IMG/VR virus record: IMGVR_UViG_3300042445_001340
Span: 1-64,000 of that record
DNA: 64,000 nt
Reading direction: 5' to 3' (one strand)
Source of the DNA: a virus
The position numbers and the translations under genes are program-made. The number at the start of each line of letters is the position of its first letter. Within the stretch, counting starts at the first letter, position 1. The notes beneath the pieces were generated by a model, which worked only from the letters and a program-made list of their open reading frames with translations, was not told where the DNA came from and ran no database searches. Shown here in pieces: positions 27,635-35,270 of the stretch.

Positions 27635-28476
27635 TGTAGGTAAAGTTGTAAGGTTTGGTCAATTTGTTTGAGGTTGGTTTCACCAATGGCTTCGTGACAG
27701 TGTGTTACCAAGTCCATTAGCTGGTAGTTTAACAGTAACATATCTCGGCACTGATTTAGCTCTTGAATATATTTGTATTTACCGGGTAGAGGAATACTTG
27801 CGATAATGTCGTAAGTACTGCCGTACTCAGCCACAAGTGAAACTGCTCGTTTAGGCCCAATGCCAGGGACACCAGCAACATTATCTCCGCTGTCACCTGT
27901 AAGGCACTTAATGCTAATGTAATCTTCAGGATTGAATTCATAGTGGTCATTCCAGTTGTCAAGTGTAACTTCTTTGCGGGTAACGTAACTAAATCGACTA
28001 ACGCCGGGTTGTACCAGTAAGTCCCAGTCTCGGTCGCTGGAGATCAGCCAAATATCGTCTGTGCTCAATTTAGATTTTTGTGATACAATGTACGCAGCAA
28101 TGTCATCAGCTTCTACGCCTTGAAACTTCAACACGGGATAGCTGGTTGTGGTTTCAATTGTGGCAATTGTTTGCAAAAAATCTTCAAAGAAAAGCTCAAA
28201 AGCTGCACGTTCAGCATCTGTTTGCTGCTCTTGCTTGTCTTTGCGGTTTTGCTTGTATTCAGGACTAAGAGCCTTGCGATAGCTAGAGCTGCCTTGGTCA
28301 CACGTAATAATAACGTGTGAAGCTTTGTATGATTTTTTTAGGCTGTCAACTGTGCGAATGTAATCAGTGGCAAATTCTGTGGCTCCTGAATGTTTATAGC
28401 GAAATGCCAAGTTTAAGGCATCAACAACCAGCAATGTGTTGTTTGATTCTGTGGCTTTTTTAAATGTAATACTCAT
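27631..28476 (-). CDS. 5'-3' exonuclease / flap endonuclease
   Basis: A 281-residue protein of the FEN/T5 D15 type. LLVVDALNLAFR (metal site near residue 18), GVEADDIAAYI and SSDRDWDLLV (acidic metal cluster), then the helix-hairpin-helix GDSGDNVAGVPGIGPKRA. It removes RNA primers and 5' flaps; here it is separate from the polymerase, which has no 5' nuclease domain. Own promoter at 28503. Confidence 0.92.
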   Translation of the reverse strand: MSITFKKATESNNTLLVVDALNLAFRYKHSGATEFATDYIRTVDSLKKSYKASHVIITCDQGSSSYRKALSPEYKQNRKDKQEQQTDAERAAFELFFEDFLQTIATIETTTSYPVLKFQGVEADDIAAYIVSQKSKLSTDDIWLISSDRDWDLLVQPGVSRFSYVTRKEVTLDNWNDHYEFNPEDYISIKCLTGDSGDNVAGVPGIGPKRAVSLVAEYGSTYDIIASIPLPGKYKYIQELNQCRDMLLLNYQLMDLVTHCHEAIGETNLKQIDQTLQLYLQ

Positions 28477-28502
28477 GGTGTATTTTTTGTGGTTAAGTGT
28501 AT

Positions 28503-28531
28503 ATTATACACTAAAAACCAAAGTATTTCAA
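28503..28531 (-). promoter_or_regulatory. Promoter for exonuclease/dut/nrdJ
   Basis: TTGAAA, 17-bp spacer, TATAAT on the minus strand. AGTGTAT-AAT-ATACACT is a near-perfect dyad on the -10 box. The -35 overlaps the 3' end of the resolvase-like gene. Confidence 0.85.
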
Positions 28532-28986
28532 GTTACAAATTGTGGATGCTCATGTTGCAACCAATCTTCTAAGAGTGCAACATAAAACTCATGTGACTCG
28601 TGATTGTAGTAAATGCAACGATAGTTTTGACTATTAGGCATTTCATCAAATGCCACAAATATTTTACTGCGATCAAACTTAAAGATTAACAATGGCTTCT
28701 TGGTCACTTGCTTGCCCTGTCTGACAGTTTGCTCCCAAAATTCCACTAATTGTGGAGTTTTGCTTGTAAGTAGTTGTGAAGTAAGGTGATCTTCGGCATA
28801 ACCTTTTACTTCAACACACCACAGGTTGGTACGGCCAGGAACGTATAAGTCGCCTTTTAGCAAGTGTTTGGGGTCTAGTGCACCGCTGCCAGGTATACGC
28901 TCCCACCCTAAACCTGTGTGTTTGCGAAGTAGATCACGTACTACGGTTTCAGTACGTGCTCCCTTGGCTCTAGCGTCTACGACCAT
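28528..28986 (-). CDS. PDDEXK-type nuclease, Holliday-junction resolvase-like
   Basis: A 152-residue protein. KGARTETVVRDLLRKHTG (N-terminal Glu), WERIPGSGA, KGDLYV (metal Asp) and WCVEVKGYA (the E-x-K pair) follow the PDDEXK nuclease order, as in archaeal-type resolvases and RecB-like nucleases. Placement next to sbcC fits a recombination or packaging role. Overlaps its upstream neighbour by one base. Confidence 0.7.
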   Translation of the reverse strand: MVVDARAKGARTETVVRDLLRKHTGLGWERIPGSGALDPKHLLKGDLYVPGRTNLWCVEVKGYAEDHLTSQLLTSKTPQLVEFWEQTVRQGKQVTKKPLLIFKFDRSKIFVAFDEMPNSQNYRCIYYNHESHEFYVALLEDWLQHEHPQFVT

Positions 28987-29291
28987 TACGTTTGTGTTGC
29001 ACGGGCAGTTTTACGTGCAGGTTGAACGATGGGCTTGGTAGTCTTGGCGGCAACCACTGGTGCGGTTGTTGGCGCTGTGATAGCTGCTGGTGCTGTGGTT
29101 GAGGGTTTGATGGGTTGAAAAACAACCGTTTTAACCTCCATTTCATCCACTGTGTACAAGATTTCTCCGCTGTCAGCCTCTAGGCTATCTAGTTCGGCTT
29201 GTGTAACAGTCATGTTTAGGGTCACAGGTTGGCGGGTACTATTTCGTAAAATGGTTGGGTTAACCGCTGTGCTTCGTTCAATTTTAATCAT
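28986..29291 (-). CDS. Hypothetical protein with Ala/Pro/Thr-rich tail
   Basis: A 101-residue protein. The first 60 residues look folded (NMTVTQAELDSLEADSGEI); the last 40 are low-complexity Ala, Pro, Thr and Lys with a basic end. Lies between sbcC and the resolvase-like gene with minimal spacing, so it is in the recombination operon. Function unknown. Confidence 0.6.
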   Translation of the reverse strand: MIKIERSTAVNPTILRNSTRQPVTLNMTVTQAELDSLEADSGEILYTVDEMEVKTVVFQPIKPSTTAPAAITAPTTAPVVAAKTTKPIVQPARKTARATQT

Positions 29292-29292
29292 A

Positions 29293-31131
29293 TTATGCCT
29301 CTATTTGTGATATGTTGTTGTGTTTAACAACATTTACCTTTTCTAGTAATGGGTGTGTAAACCCATGCGATACTAAAAAGGTGTTTAAGTGTTCTTCGTT
29401 GAGTAGAACCTCTACTAATCGTTCTTTGCCGTCTACGTCAAGTGTTTCAACCGTTTCGTCTAAGATCAACAGGTTAATTCTGCTCGAACTTAGGGTCTGC
29501 ATTAGTTTGCGAATTGCTAGTAATGTGGCTACATTGACTCGGGCACGTTCGCCACCACTTAGTGCCAATATTTCAATATCACGACCATTATCGGTAATAA
29601 CTACATTTAGCTTATCACTAGCAGAAATTTTAAATCCAATCTGAAATCTACCATCAGACAGGTCTACTAGATAACTGTTAGTAATTTCTTCCAAGTCTTT
29701 GACTAAGCACTCAATCTTGTAAGCAACTAAACCAGTTGTTGAAAAAGTCTTGGTTAGTACATTAACAATACTCATGCGCTCTGAAAGCTCATGTAAGTTA
29801 TTGCTGTAAGTTTCCAACTCACTATTCATTTCTGTGATTTGAGAACTCAAGGACTCTACACGAGCATTATGTGCGCTAGCAGCTAAGTTATGTTTTTCGG
29901 CTTGCGTGATTGCTGTTTTTAAGTTGGCGATTGCAGTTTGAAGTGCTTGAAATTTTGAATCTAGATCGTTTTTGTCTAGCAAGTCTTCTGACAACTCTGT
30001 GTCAATAAGTGCGTGGTACTTTTCCCATTCTTCACGAGATTTACTTGCCGACTCCCATACTTGTGTACGTTTGGTAATATCTGCACGTAGTGTATCTAAT
30101 ACACCAATACGTGCTGTAAGAGCTGCATTGCTTGACTCCGCACTTTGTTGAATAGTTTGCTGCTCAGCTACTAATTCAGCAATCTTAGCCTCGTCAATTT
30201 CTTGCAAGCAAGTTGGGCACGTTCCGTGCAGTGCAGCAATCTTTTTAACAAATGCTTGCGAGTCACGAATTGTCTTTGAGTGCTCAACTACTTGCTTGTC
30301 TAGTTGAGCACTCTCGGAAGCCAGAGGCTTTGTATCCTCACCTGGTTTTTCTGGTATAGGAAACAACTTAATTTTACTCTGCACCTGCCGGTAAGTGTTG
30401 TTTTGAGTAATCTTTTTATTTATGGAGTCAAGACCAACTATCTGTGTTTCTAGTACAGCACTGCTAGTTACTAACTCATCTGGTATTGCGGGAACTGGTT
30501 GTAGCAGTTTTGGCTTTAAATCAGTCTTTATATACTTGTCAAGCCAACTGTTTACAGTAGAAACTTGCGCCTGGACTTTGGCAATGTCTTTGCTGAGTTC
30601 TTGTGCAGTTTCTTTGAAAACTTCTTGTGCTTGAGTGTATTTACCTAAGTTTAAGATTTCAATTAAAAACTTTTTACGAGCCGTATCAGGTGCTGTTAAA
30701 AATTCTAGACTACCTGCATTTGACTGATAAACAATTTGCGAGAATGTTTTGTGGTCGAAGCCTAGGATTTCTTCAATGGCTTTATAGGTTTGTGTGCTTG
30801 TATGTGCGCTAATATCACTGGTACCGCGATATAGCTTAACAGTTTGTGTTGAGCCACGCCGAGTTTTAATAGTATACTCACTACCGTCTTTTTCAAACAC
30901 TAGTTCAATTTCATAGTGTTTGTCATCAACATAACGGTTGATAATATCAGCTTTTTTAATTGACTTTGAATTCTTGTTGAATAAAACTTCTTCTAAGATA
31001 AGTGCAATCGAACTTTTACCGTGACCGTTCTTGCCTACCAATTGTGTTAGTTGAGCAGCACTAAAGTCCAAGAAATTATTTGCGCCGTAGCTAAAAGCAT
31101 TAGACCATGCTAGTGTTTTTATTGTTATCAT
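29293..31131 (-). CDS. SbcC/gp46-like recombination nuclease ATPase
   Basis: A 612-residue SMC-like ATPase. Walker A GKNGHGKSS (about residues 36-44), two coiled-coil arms around a zinc hook GTCPTC (about residue 300), ABC signature LSGGERARVNV (about 525) and Walker B LLILDETVETLD (about 562). With the SbcD-like partner it would process DNA ends for recombination-dependent replication, like T4 gp46/47. Its start overlaps the glutaredoxin gene by 32 bases. Confidence 0.92.
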   Translation of the reverse strand: MITIKTLAWSNAFSYGANNFLDFSAAQLTQLVGKNGHGKSSIALILEEVLFNKNSKSIKKADIINRYVDDKHYEIELVFEKDGSEYTIKTRRGSTQTVKLYRGTSDISAHTSTQTYKAIEEILGFDHKTFSQIVYQSNAGSLEFLTAPDTARKKFLIEILNLGKYTQAQEVFKETAQELSKDIAKVQAQVSTVNSWLDKYIKTDLKPKLLQPVPAIPDELVTSSAVLETQIVGLDSINKKITQNNTYRQVQSKIKLFPIPEKPGEDTKPLASESAQLDKQVVEHSKTIRDSQAFVKKIAALHGTCPTCLQEIDEAKIAELVAEQQTIQQSAESSNAALTARIGVLDTLRADITKRTQVWESASKSREEWEKYHALIDTELSEDLLDKNDLDSKFQALQTAIANLKTAITQAEKHNLAASAHNARVESLSSQITEMNSELETYSNNLHELSERMSIVNVLTKTFSTTGLVAYKIECLVKDLEEITNSYLVDLSDGRFQIGFKISASDKLNVVITDNGRDIEILALSGGERARVNVATLLAIRKLMQTLSSSRINLLILDETVETLDVDGKERLVEVLLNEEHLNTFLVSHGFTHPLLEKVNVVKHNNISQIEA

Positions 31132-31372
31132 TTGCCAGTTTTCGTTTTAATTCTTGCAATCCGCCCACGTACTCACCATCTACAAAAATTTGAGGAACAC
31201 TGCGTGCGTGCGGAACAAGTTCAATTAAGTCTTTTTTAGTATAACCATTAATGCCCAACATACGTTCTTCGATTTGTATACCATGCTGGTCTAGTAATCG
31301 TTTGGCTTCACTACAGGCTGGGCAATTAGTTTGTGACCACACTTGCGCTGATTTAGGTGAGTTTTTCTGCAT
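31100..31372 (-). CDS. Glutaredoxin
   Basis: A 90-residue protein with the redox motif CPAC (residues 18-21), SVPQIFVDGEYVGG (cis-Pro loop and glutathione-binding Gly-Gly). It can re-reduce the C-terminal Cys pair of the class II reductase encoded downstream. It is wedged between sbcD and sbcC, overlapping both (20 and 32 bases). Confidence 0.92.
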   Translation of the reverse strand: MQKNSPKSAQVWSQTNCPACSEAKRLLDQHGIQIEERMLGINGYTKKDLIELVPHARSVPQIFVDGEYVGGLQELKRKLANDNNKNTSMV

Positions 31373-32309
31373 GATTTTGCATTTCCTTTAAAACTTTGTC
31401 TATAGTAGGCTCTGGTAATTCTAGAATATAAGTTAAGTACTCACGTACTTCTGCGTCTAGCGACATTTCTGGTTCAAGTAGTAGTGCACTATCACTATCT
31501 CGTTTGATAACTTTTGAGGCAATCAATTCCGAATCCGCTAGTTCTCCGAGTTCTTGCATATCTCCTTGGACTTCGTAGACGGTATGGTCAAAGTCTGTAG
31601 AAACTGGCGTCTCGTCTGCGGTGATTGTTCGCTTAATGAGTTGCGGCAAGTTGAATTTAAGCCACGTATGTTCCAAGCTATCAGCATCAAGCAAAATAGC
31701 ACCAGTATCAACCCTGGAGCGATGGAAACTAGTAGTATAAGGACTACCAGGGTATAGAATATTTCTTTGAGAATTTTCATATGAGTGCAGGTCACCTGCT
31801 AAGACTACGTTCCAGCGACTAAATAGCTCCAAGTCAAGTTCTGGTTTAACGTGTGGAGGAATCTCGCCACGAACGTGTGTGCAAAGAATCCTGTTCTTTA
31901 AACTACAACCGTTCTTTTCAAAGTCTTTGAGTTTGTTATAAGGAATAACGTCTACACCAAAACCACAATTTTCGTAGTAGTCGTCAACAACGCTTACTAG
32001 TGGATTTAAACGGTGTGTGGACTTTTTTAAGTTTGTTAAAAAAGTTGTGTCTTTTTTCAACATTTCGTGATTGCCTGGATAAATCAGTGTAGGCCTAGTA
32101 AAAGATTCCACAAAGTCAAAGTAAAGCTCTACTTCGTCCATGGTAGGTAGTCTGTCAAATACATCGCCACCTACGATTACCAAATCTGCATTAGCCTGCA
32201 TTTCACCAAACTGCTCAATAAACATCTTAAAGCGATTTTTAGCCCAATCTAGCGGAACGTTTTTTTGACCAAGTTTAATGTGCACATCCGCAGTGAAAAG
32301 TATTTTCAT
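31353..32309 (-). CDS. SbcD/gp47-like nuclease subunit
   Basis: A 318-residue calcineurin-type phosphoesterase. Metal motifs in order: TADVH (residue 8), GGDVFDR (about 48), YPGNHE (about 99), CTHVRGE and AGDLHSYE. Partner of the SbcC-like ATPase; together a Mre11-Rad50-type complex. A terminator lies just upstream of its start, so it may have its own weak promoter. Confidence 0.9.
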   Translation of the reverse strand: MKILFTADVHIKLGQKNVPLDWAKNRFKMFIEQFGEMQANADLVIVGGDVFDRLPTMDEVELYFDFVESFTRPTLIYPGNHEMLKKDTTFLTNLKKSTHRLNPLVSVVDDYYENCGFGVDVIPYNKLKDFEKNGCSLKNRILCTHVRGEIPPHVKPELDLELFSRWNVVLAGDLHSYENSQRNILYPGSPYTTSFHRSRVDTGAILLDADSLEHTWLKFNLPQLIKRTITADETPVSTDFDHTVYEVQGDMQELGELADSELIASKVIKRDSDSALLLEPEMSLDAEVREYLTYILELPEPTIDKVLKEMQNHAEKLT

Positions 32310-32321
32310 TATGTATAAGAT

Positions 32322-32358
32322 AAGAAAGCCCGTTAAACCTTTTAGATCTAACGGGCTT
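32322..32358 (-). terminator. Terminator after the ssDNA-binding protein gene
   Basis: Minus-strand stem aagcccgtta/taacgggctt (32326-32335 and 32349-32358), 13-nt loop, followed by a TTTCTTAT tract. Confidence 0.8.
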
Positions 32359-32365
32359 GTGTTAA

Positions 32366-33007
32366 TTAACCTAGTTCTTTAACAGCTTCTTGTGCAGAAT
32401 CATCTGCACTTTCACTATCTTCTGCGTTAGTAGTAATTTTTTCTAGCAGGGCTAGTACTTCTGCTTCTGTTGGGCGTTGGTACTTTTCATCAATTGATTT
32501 TGCTTCGGCAGCAACTTGACGCTCGGCATCTGTTAGTTTACGTGGCTTGCAGCGCAGCACTGAAAGATCATAGCTAATGTTAAAAGCCAATGGGCCTGTT
32601 TTTGTGCGTTTGAACACAACATCCCAGCCAGTATCAGGATCGGTAGGATCGCCTAAATCTTCGGCTGCTGATACAATTTGTTCAAACAGTTTCTTTTTCA
32701 AGTTCAGGGCTTTTACTTTGCCGTCTTTTGGGTCGATACAGTTAACTGTATAACTCCATGAGCACTTCAAGTCTGGAAAGTATTGGGGGACGTGATCTTT
32801 TTCGATGTTATCGAATTTCTCCTTGTCGCGACTAAAGGCCAAACACTCAACTGGAATGTCTTTGTTGTTTGCACCTTTAAGCCAGTAGATGTAGCGGGGT
32901 AGTACACCACCAATTAGGCGAACAGTATTTTCGCCATCTTTGTACTCAAAAGCCTCGACTTTGTTGGAGATTGCTTTGCCTTTGGTGTTTTTAAATGAAA
33001 TTGCCAT
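32366..33007 (-). CDS. Single-stranded DNA-binding protein, gp32-like
   Basis: A 213-residue protein with a beta-rich core (VRLIGGVLPRYIYWL, Cys pair ECLAF/LKCSW region) and a strongly acidic C-terminus (NAEDSESADDSAQEAVKEL), the hallmark of phage SSBs that recruit replication partners. Its place between recombination genes and helicase supports this. The assignment is by layout rather than a unique motif. Confidence 0.7.
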   Translation of the reverse strand: MAISFKNTKGKAISNKVEAFEYKDGENTVRLIGGVLPRYIYWLKGANNKDIPVECLAFSRDKEKFDNIEKDHVPQYFPDLKCSWSYTVNCIDPKDGKVKALNLKKKLFEQIVSAAEDLGDPTDPDTGWDVVFKRTKTGPLAFNISYDLSVLRCKPRKLTDAERQVAAEAKSIDEKYQRPTEAEVLALLEKITTNAEDSESADDSAQEAVKELG

Positions 33008-33010
33008 GTT

Positions 33011-33385
33011 TTAGTTCTCGTATTTGAAATATATTTTGTTTTGTTTTATGTAAAGCAGGGGATTTAATGCAATTGTTTTTAAGTCTAGGTCTTTAAAATA
33101 ACTCAGGTCTAAGTAAGTAACTTTGTACAGTTTGTATAAGCTATAGTCTCGCCTTCCTGCTAGTCGAATATATTGTGCTTTAAAAGCTATATCCGTAGGG
33201 TCGTTGAAAAGTGAAGCGGCATCTAATAAAAAACTGTGTCCGACAAGGTTGCGGTAATTATTTGTGTCGCGATGGTTTTTCGGTATTAGTTTTTTGCTAA
33301 AGTGCCGTTCCAACATTAAAAGCATTAATTTAGGGTCACAGTTGGTTTCAGACTCCAGTAGTTCTAAGTTGAAGAATAGGGCCAT
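33011..33385 (-). CDS. Hypothetical protein of the replication cluster
   Basis: A 124-residue protein with aromatic-rich helices (YIRLAGRRDYSLYKLYKVTY). First gene after the promoter at 33405 and 3 bases upstream of the SSB gene. Position and size (compare T4 gp59/gp33 regions) suggest a replication accessory, but there is no recognisable motif. Confidence 0.6.
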   Translation of the reverse strand: MALFFNLELLESETNCDPKLMLLMLERHFSKKLIPKNHRDTNNYRNLVGHSFLLDAASLFNDPTDIAFKAQYIRLAGRRDYSLYKLYKVTYLDLSYFKDLDLKTIALNPLLYIKQNKIYFKYEN

Positions 33386-33404
33386 AGTGTGTTGCTAAGA
33401 ATAT

Positions 33405-33433
33405 ATTATATCATATTGACCAACGCTTGACAA
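33405..33433 (-). promoter_or_regulatory. Promoter for 33385/SSB
   Basis: TTGTCA, 17-bp spacer, TATAAT on the minus strand, preceded by the recurrent ACACTTG context. Confidence 0.85.
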
Positions 33434-33444
33434 GTGTAAATTTG

Positions 33445-34755
33445 TCATACCGTTACTACTTGCCAGCCTTTACGTAGATAAAGCGCAAGCCTGTCGTTGT
33501 TTTGTTTTTTATCTGCATAACCAGCAAAGTTAATGTCCACTACTAGTGGATTTAGTTTGCCATCGTGCATACGTTGTACACGCCCAACAATCTGTTCAAG
33601 CAATGAGTCGTTGCTCATAGGAGCCGCTAAGATAACGCAGGATAGACTGTTAATAGATATGCCTTCTGAGAAGATTTGCCGCGAACCGGCAATGGCTCGC
33701 TTTTCTCCGCTAAGGATTTGCTGCTTGACAAGCTGTCGTTCTTCGTATTCTGTGTCGCCTGTAACAACCGTGCAATCTTCGCCAATGTATTCCTTTACTT
33801 TGTGTAGAAACTCTACTCTGTCTGCAATAACTAATACTGAATGGCCTGCTGAAATATGCATCTGGGCAAGTTCAGCAATAAACCACCTATACTTTTCTGA
33901 TTCCAATAATTCACTAACTTTTTCAACCCAAGTTACGCCTGGCTTTAATGTAATTCCTGACTTAACAATGTGCACTGTGGGTGTTAATGTATGCGATTGT
34001 GGCGGCTTATAGACCAGTGGCCCAAAATAGTCTGGAAATACAATGTGCTTGCCGTCTTTGCGAATCATTGTGCCCGATAGGGCGATTCGGTAACGTGCAT
34101 GGAAAGCGTCCACTGTTTGTGCAAATGTAGTGGCAGGACAGTGGTGCGCTTCGTCCAAGATAATACACCCAAACTCCTTAGCCAAATCACCAGCATGCTT
34201 AGCAAGGGTTTGTATGTTGGCGACCGTGATAAAGTGGTCGGCGTGGTCAATTCGTCCACCACCAATAACGCCGGGCTGCGTCCCAAATAAGACGGCAATT
34301 TCTTCACACCACTGGTCTCGTAGGGCCGCGGTGTGGGTGATAACAAGAGTTTTTTGTCCAAACTTGTGTGCAAGGTGTAAGGCTGTAAAAGTCTTTCCCC
34401 ATCCCACAAGGGCATTGATAAAGCAGGTGTCGTCGATTGGGTCATAAACCACTTGTTGCTCGGGTCGTAGAGGATATTTAGGCGTTGGGAATGGTACTTC
34501 CTCAAGCACTCGTTTATCAATGATTTCATAATCTTCCGGCACAAGGTCTAAGCGGCCTTGTGGTATTGATAGTATACCTTTGGGCAGTACTTTGTAGTTT
34601 TTAATAGTTTCTATGGGACTAAACTTTTTAGCGCCAGTGTCTTTTTTGATTTTGTAAGTAAGTGCACTAATAATCTTTTTGGTATGTTCTACACCAGGAT
34701 TATCCATGTAAATACGGTTTGATATTACTGCTTTAGGCACTAGACCATTCTCCAA
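33445..34755 (-). CDS. Superfamily 2 DNA/RNA helicase, UvsW-like
   Basis: A 436-residue helicase. Q-like region PLRPEQQVVYD, motif I GWGKTFTALH (about residue 125), motif II DEAHHC (about 200), motif III SGTMI, motif VI QIVGRVQR near 400. Likely remodels recombination intermediates or R-loops, as T4 UvsW does. Its start overlaps the upstream gene by 16 bases. Confidence 0.9.
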   Translation of the reverse strand: MENGLVPKAVISNRIYMDNPGVEHTKKIISALTYKIKKDTGAKKFSPIETIKNYKVLPKGILSIPQGRLDLVPEDYEIIDKRVLEEVPFPTPKYPLRPEQQVVYDPIDDTCFINALVGWGKTFTALHLAHKFGQKTLVITHTAALRDQWCEEIAVLFGTQPGVIGGGRIDHADHFITVANIQTLAKHAGDLAKEFGCIILDEAHHCPATTFAQTVDAFHARYRIALSGTMIRKDGKHIVFPDYFGPLVYKPPQSHTLTPTVHIVKSGITLKPGVTWVEKVSELLESEKYRWFIAELAQMHISAGHSVLVIADRVEFLHKVKEYIGEDCTVVTGDTEYEERQLVKQQILSGEKRAIAGSRQIFSEGISINSLSCVILAAPMSNDSLLEQIVGRVQRMHDGKLNPLVVDINFAGYADKKQNNDRLALYLRKGWQVVTV

Positions 34756-35270
34756 CTATCTGGCTCCAGTTTTTCACAAAAGCCATAAAAAATAAAACCC
34801 ATGCCGTGTTGTAAGACTCTGGCGTAGCTTTCAAACTCACCTGGGTGTCGCATACATTTAAAACGGCTGCTAATGCCCACAAGTTCAACCACACACCCTA
34901 GACCACTCGCAGGTAAAACTTGTTTGATCTTGCGTGTTGTCAGTTTGGCGCGTATGCTTTTTCTGTACTGAAATACGTGTCCACTACTATCCACAAACCA
35001 AGTTTTTGATTTTGCAAGTTTAACCAAGTCTGCTAAAAAGTAAACCGCAGTGCGAATTGCAAAAAGCTTTTCGCCCTGCGATTTTAGGTGTAGTCTGCGT
35101 AAGCCTAGTGTTGCACCAGGCACAGTTTTATCGTCTATTACTTTAAAGCTTACAGCACTGGTATTTAGTTCATCAACATAGTTGACTAGATAGTATGTTA
35201 CACCATCACGCTGCTGCGGCTCACGCTCACCCAGCTTGAACACGGGCCAAGTTATCTCCTGTAAATTCAT
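34740..35270 (-). CDS. Hypothetical protein between polymerase and helicase
   Basis: I take the Met at 35270 (MNLQEITWPVFKLGERE); the more distal start at 35291 would deepen the overlap with the polymerase gene. The 176-residue product is soluble, mixed alpha/beta, with FKCMRHPGEFESYARVLQHG near the C-terminus. Overlaps the polymerase stop by 44 bases and the helicase start by 16. No family recognised. Confidence 0.65.
   Translation of the reverse strand: MNLQEITWPVFKLGEREPQQRDGVTYYLVNYVDELNTSAVSFKVIDDKTVPGATLGLRRLHLKSQGEKLFAIRTAVYFLADLVKLAKSKTWFVDSSGHVFQYRKSIRAKLTTRKIKQVLPASGLGCVVELVGISSRFKCMRHPGEFESYARVLQHGMGFIFYGFCEKLEPDSWRMV

Noticed and set aside
30422-30812. Antisense frames opposite sbcC
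   Set aside because: Shadow frames of the SMC-like gene with no ribosome sites.
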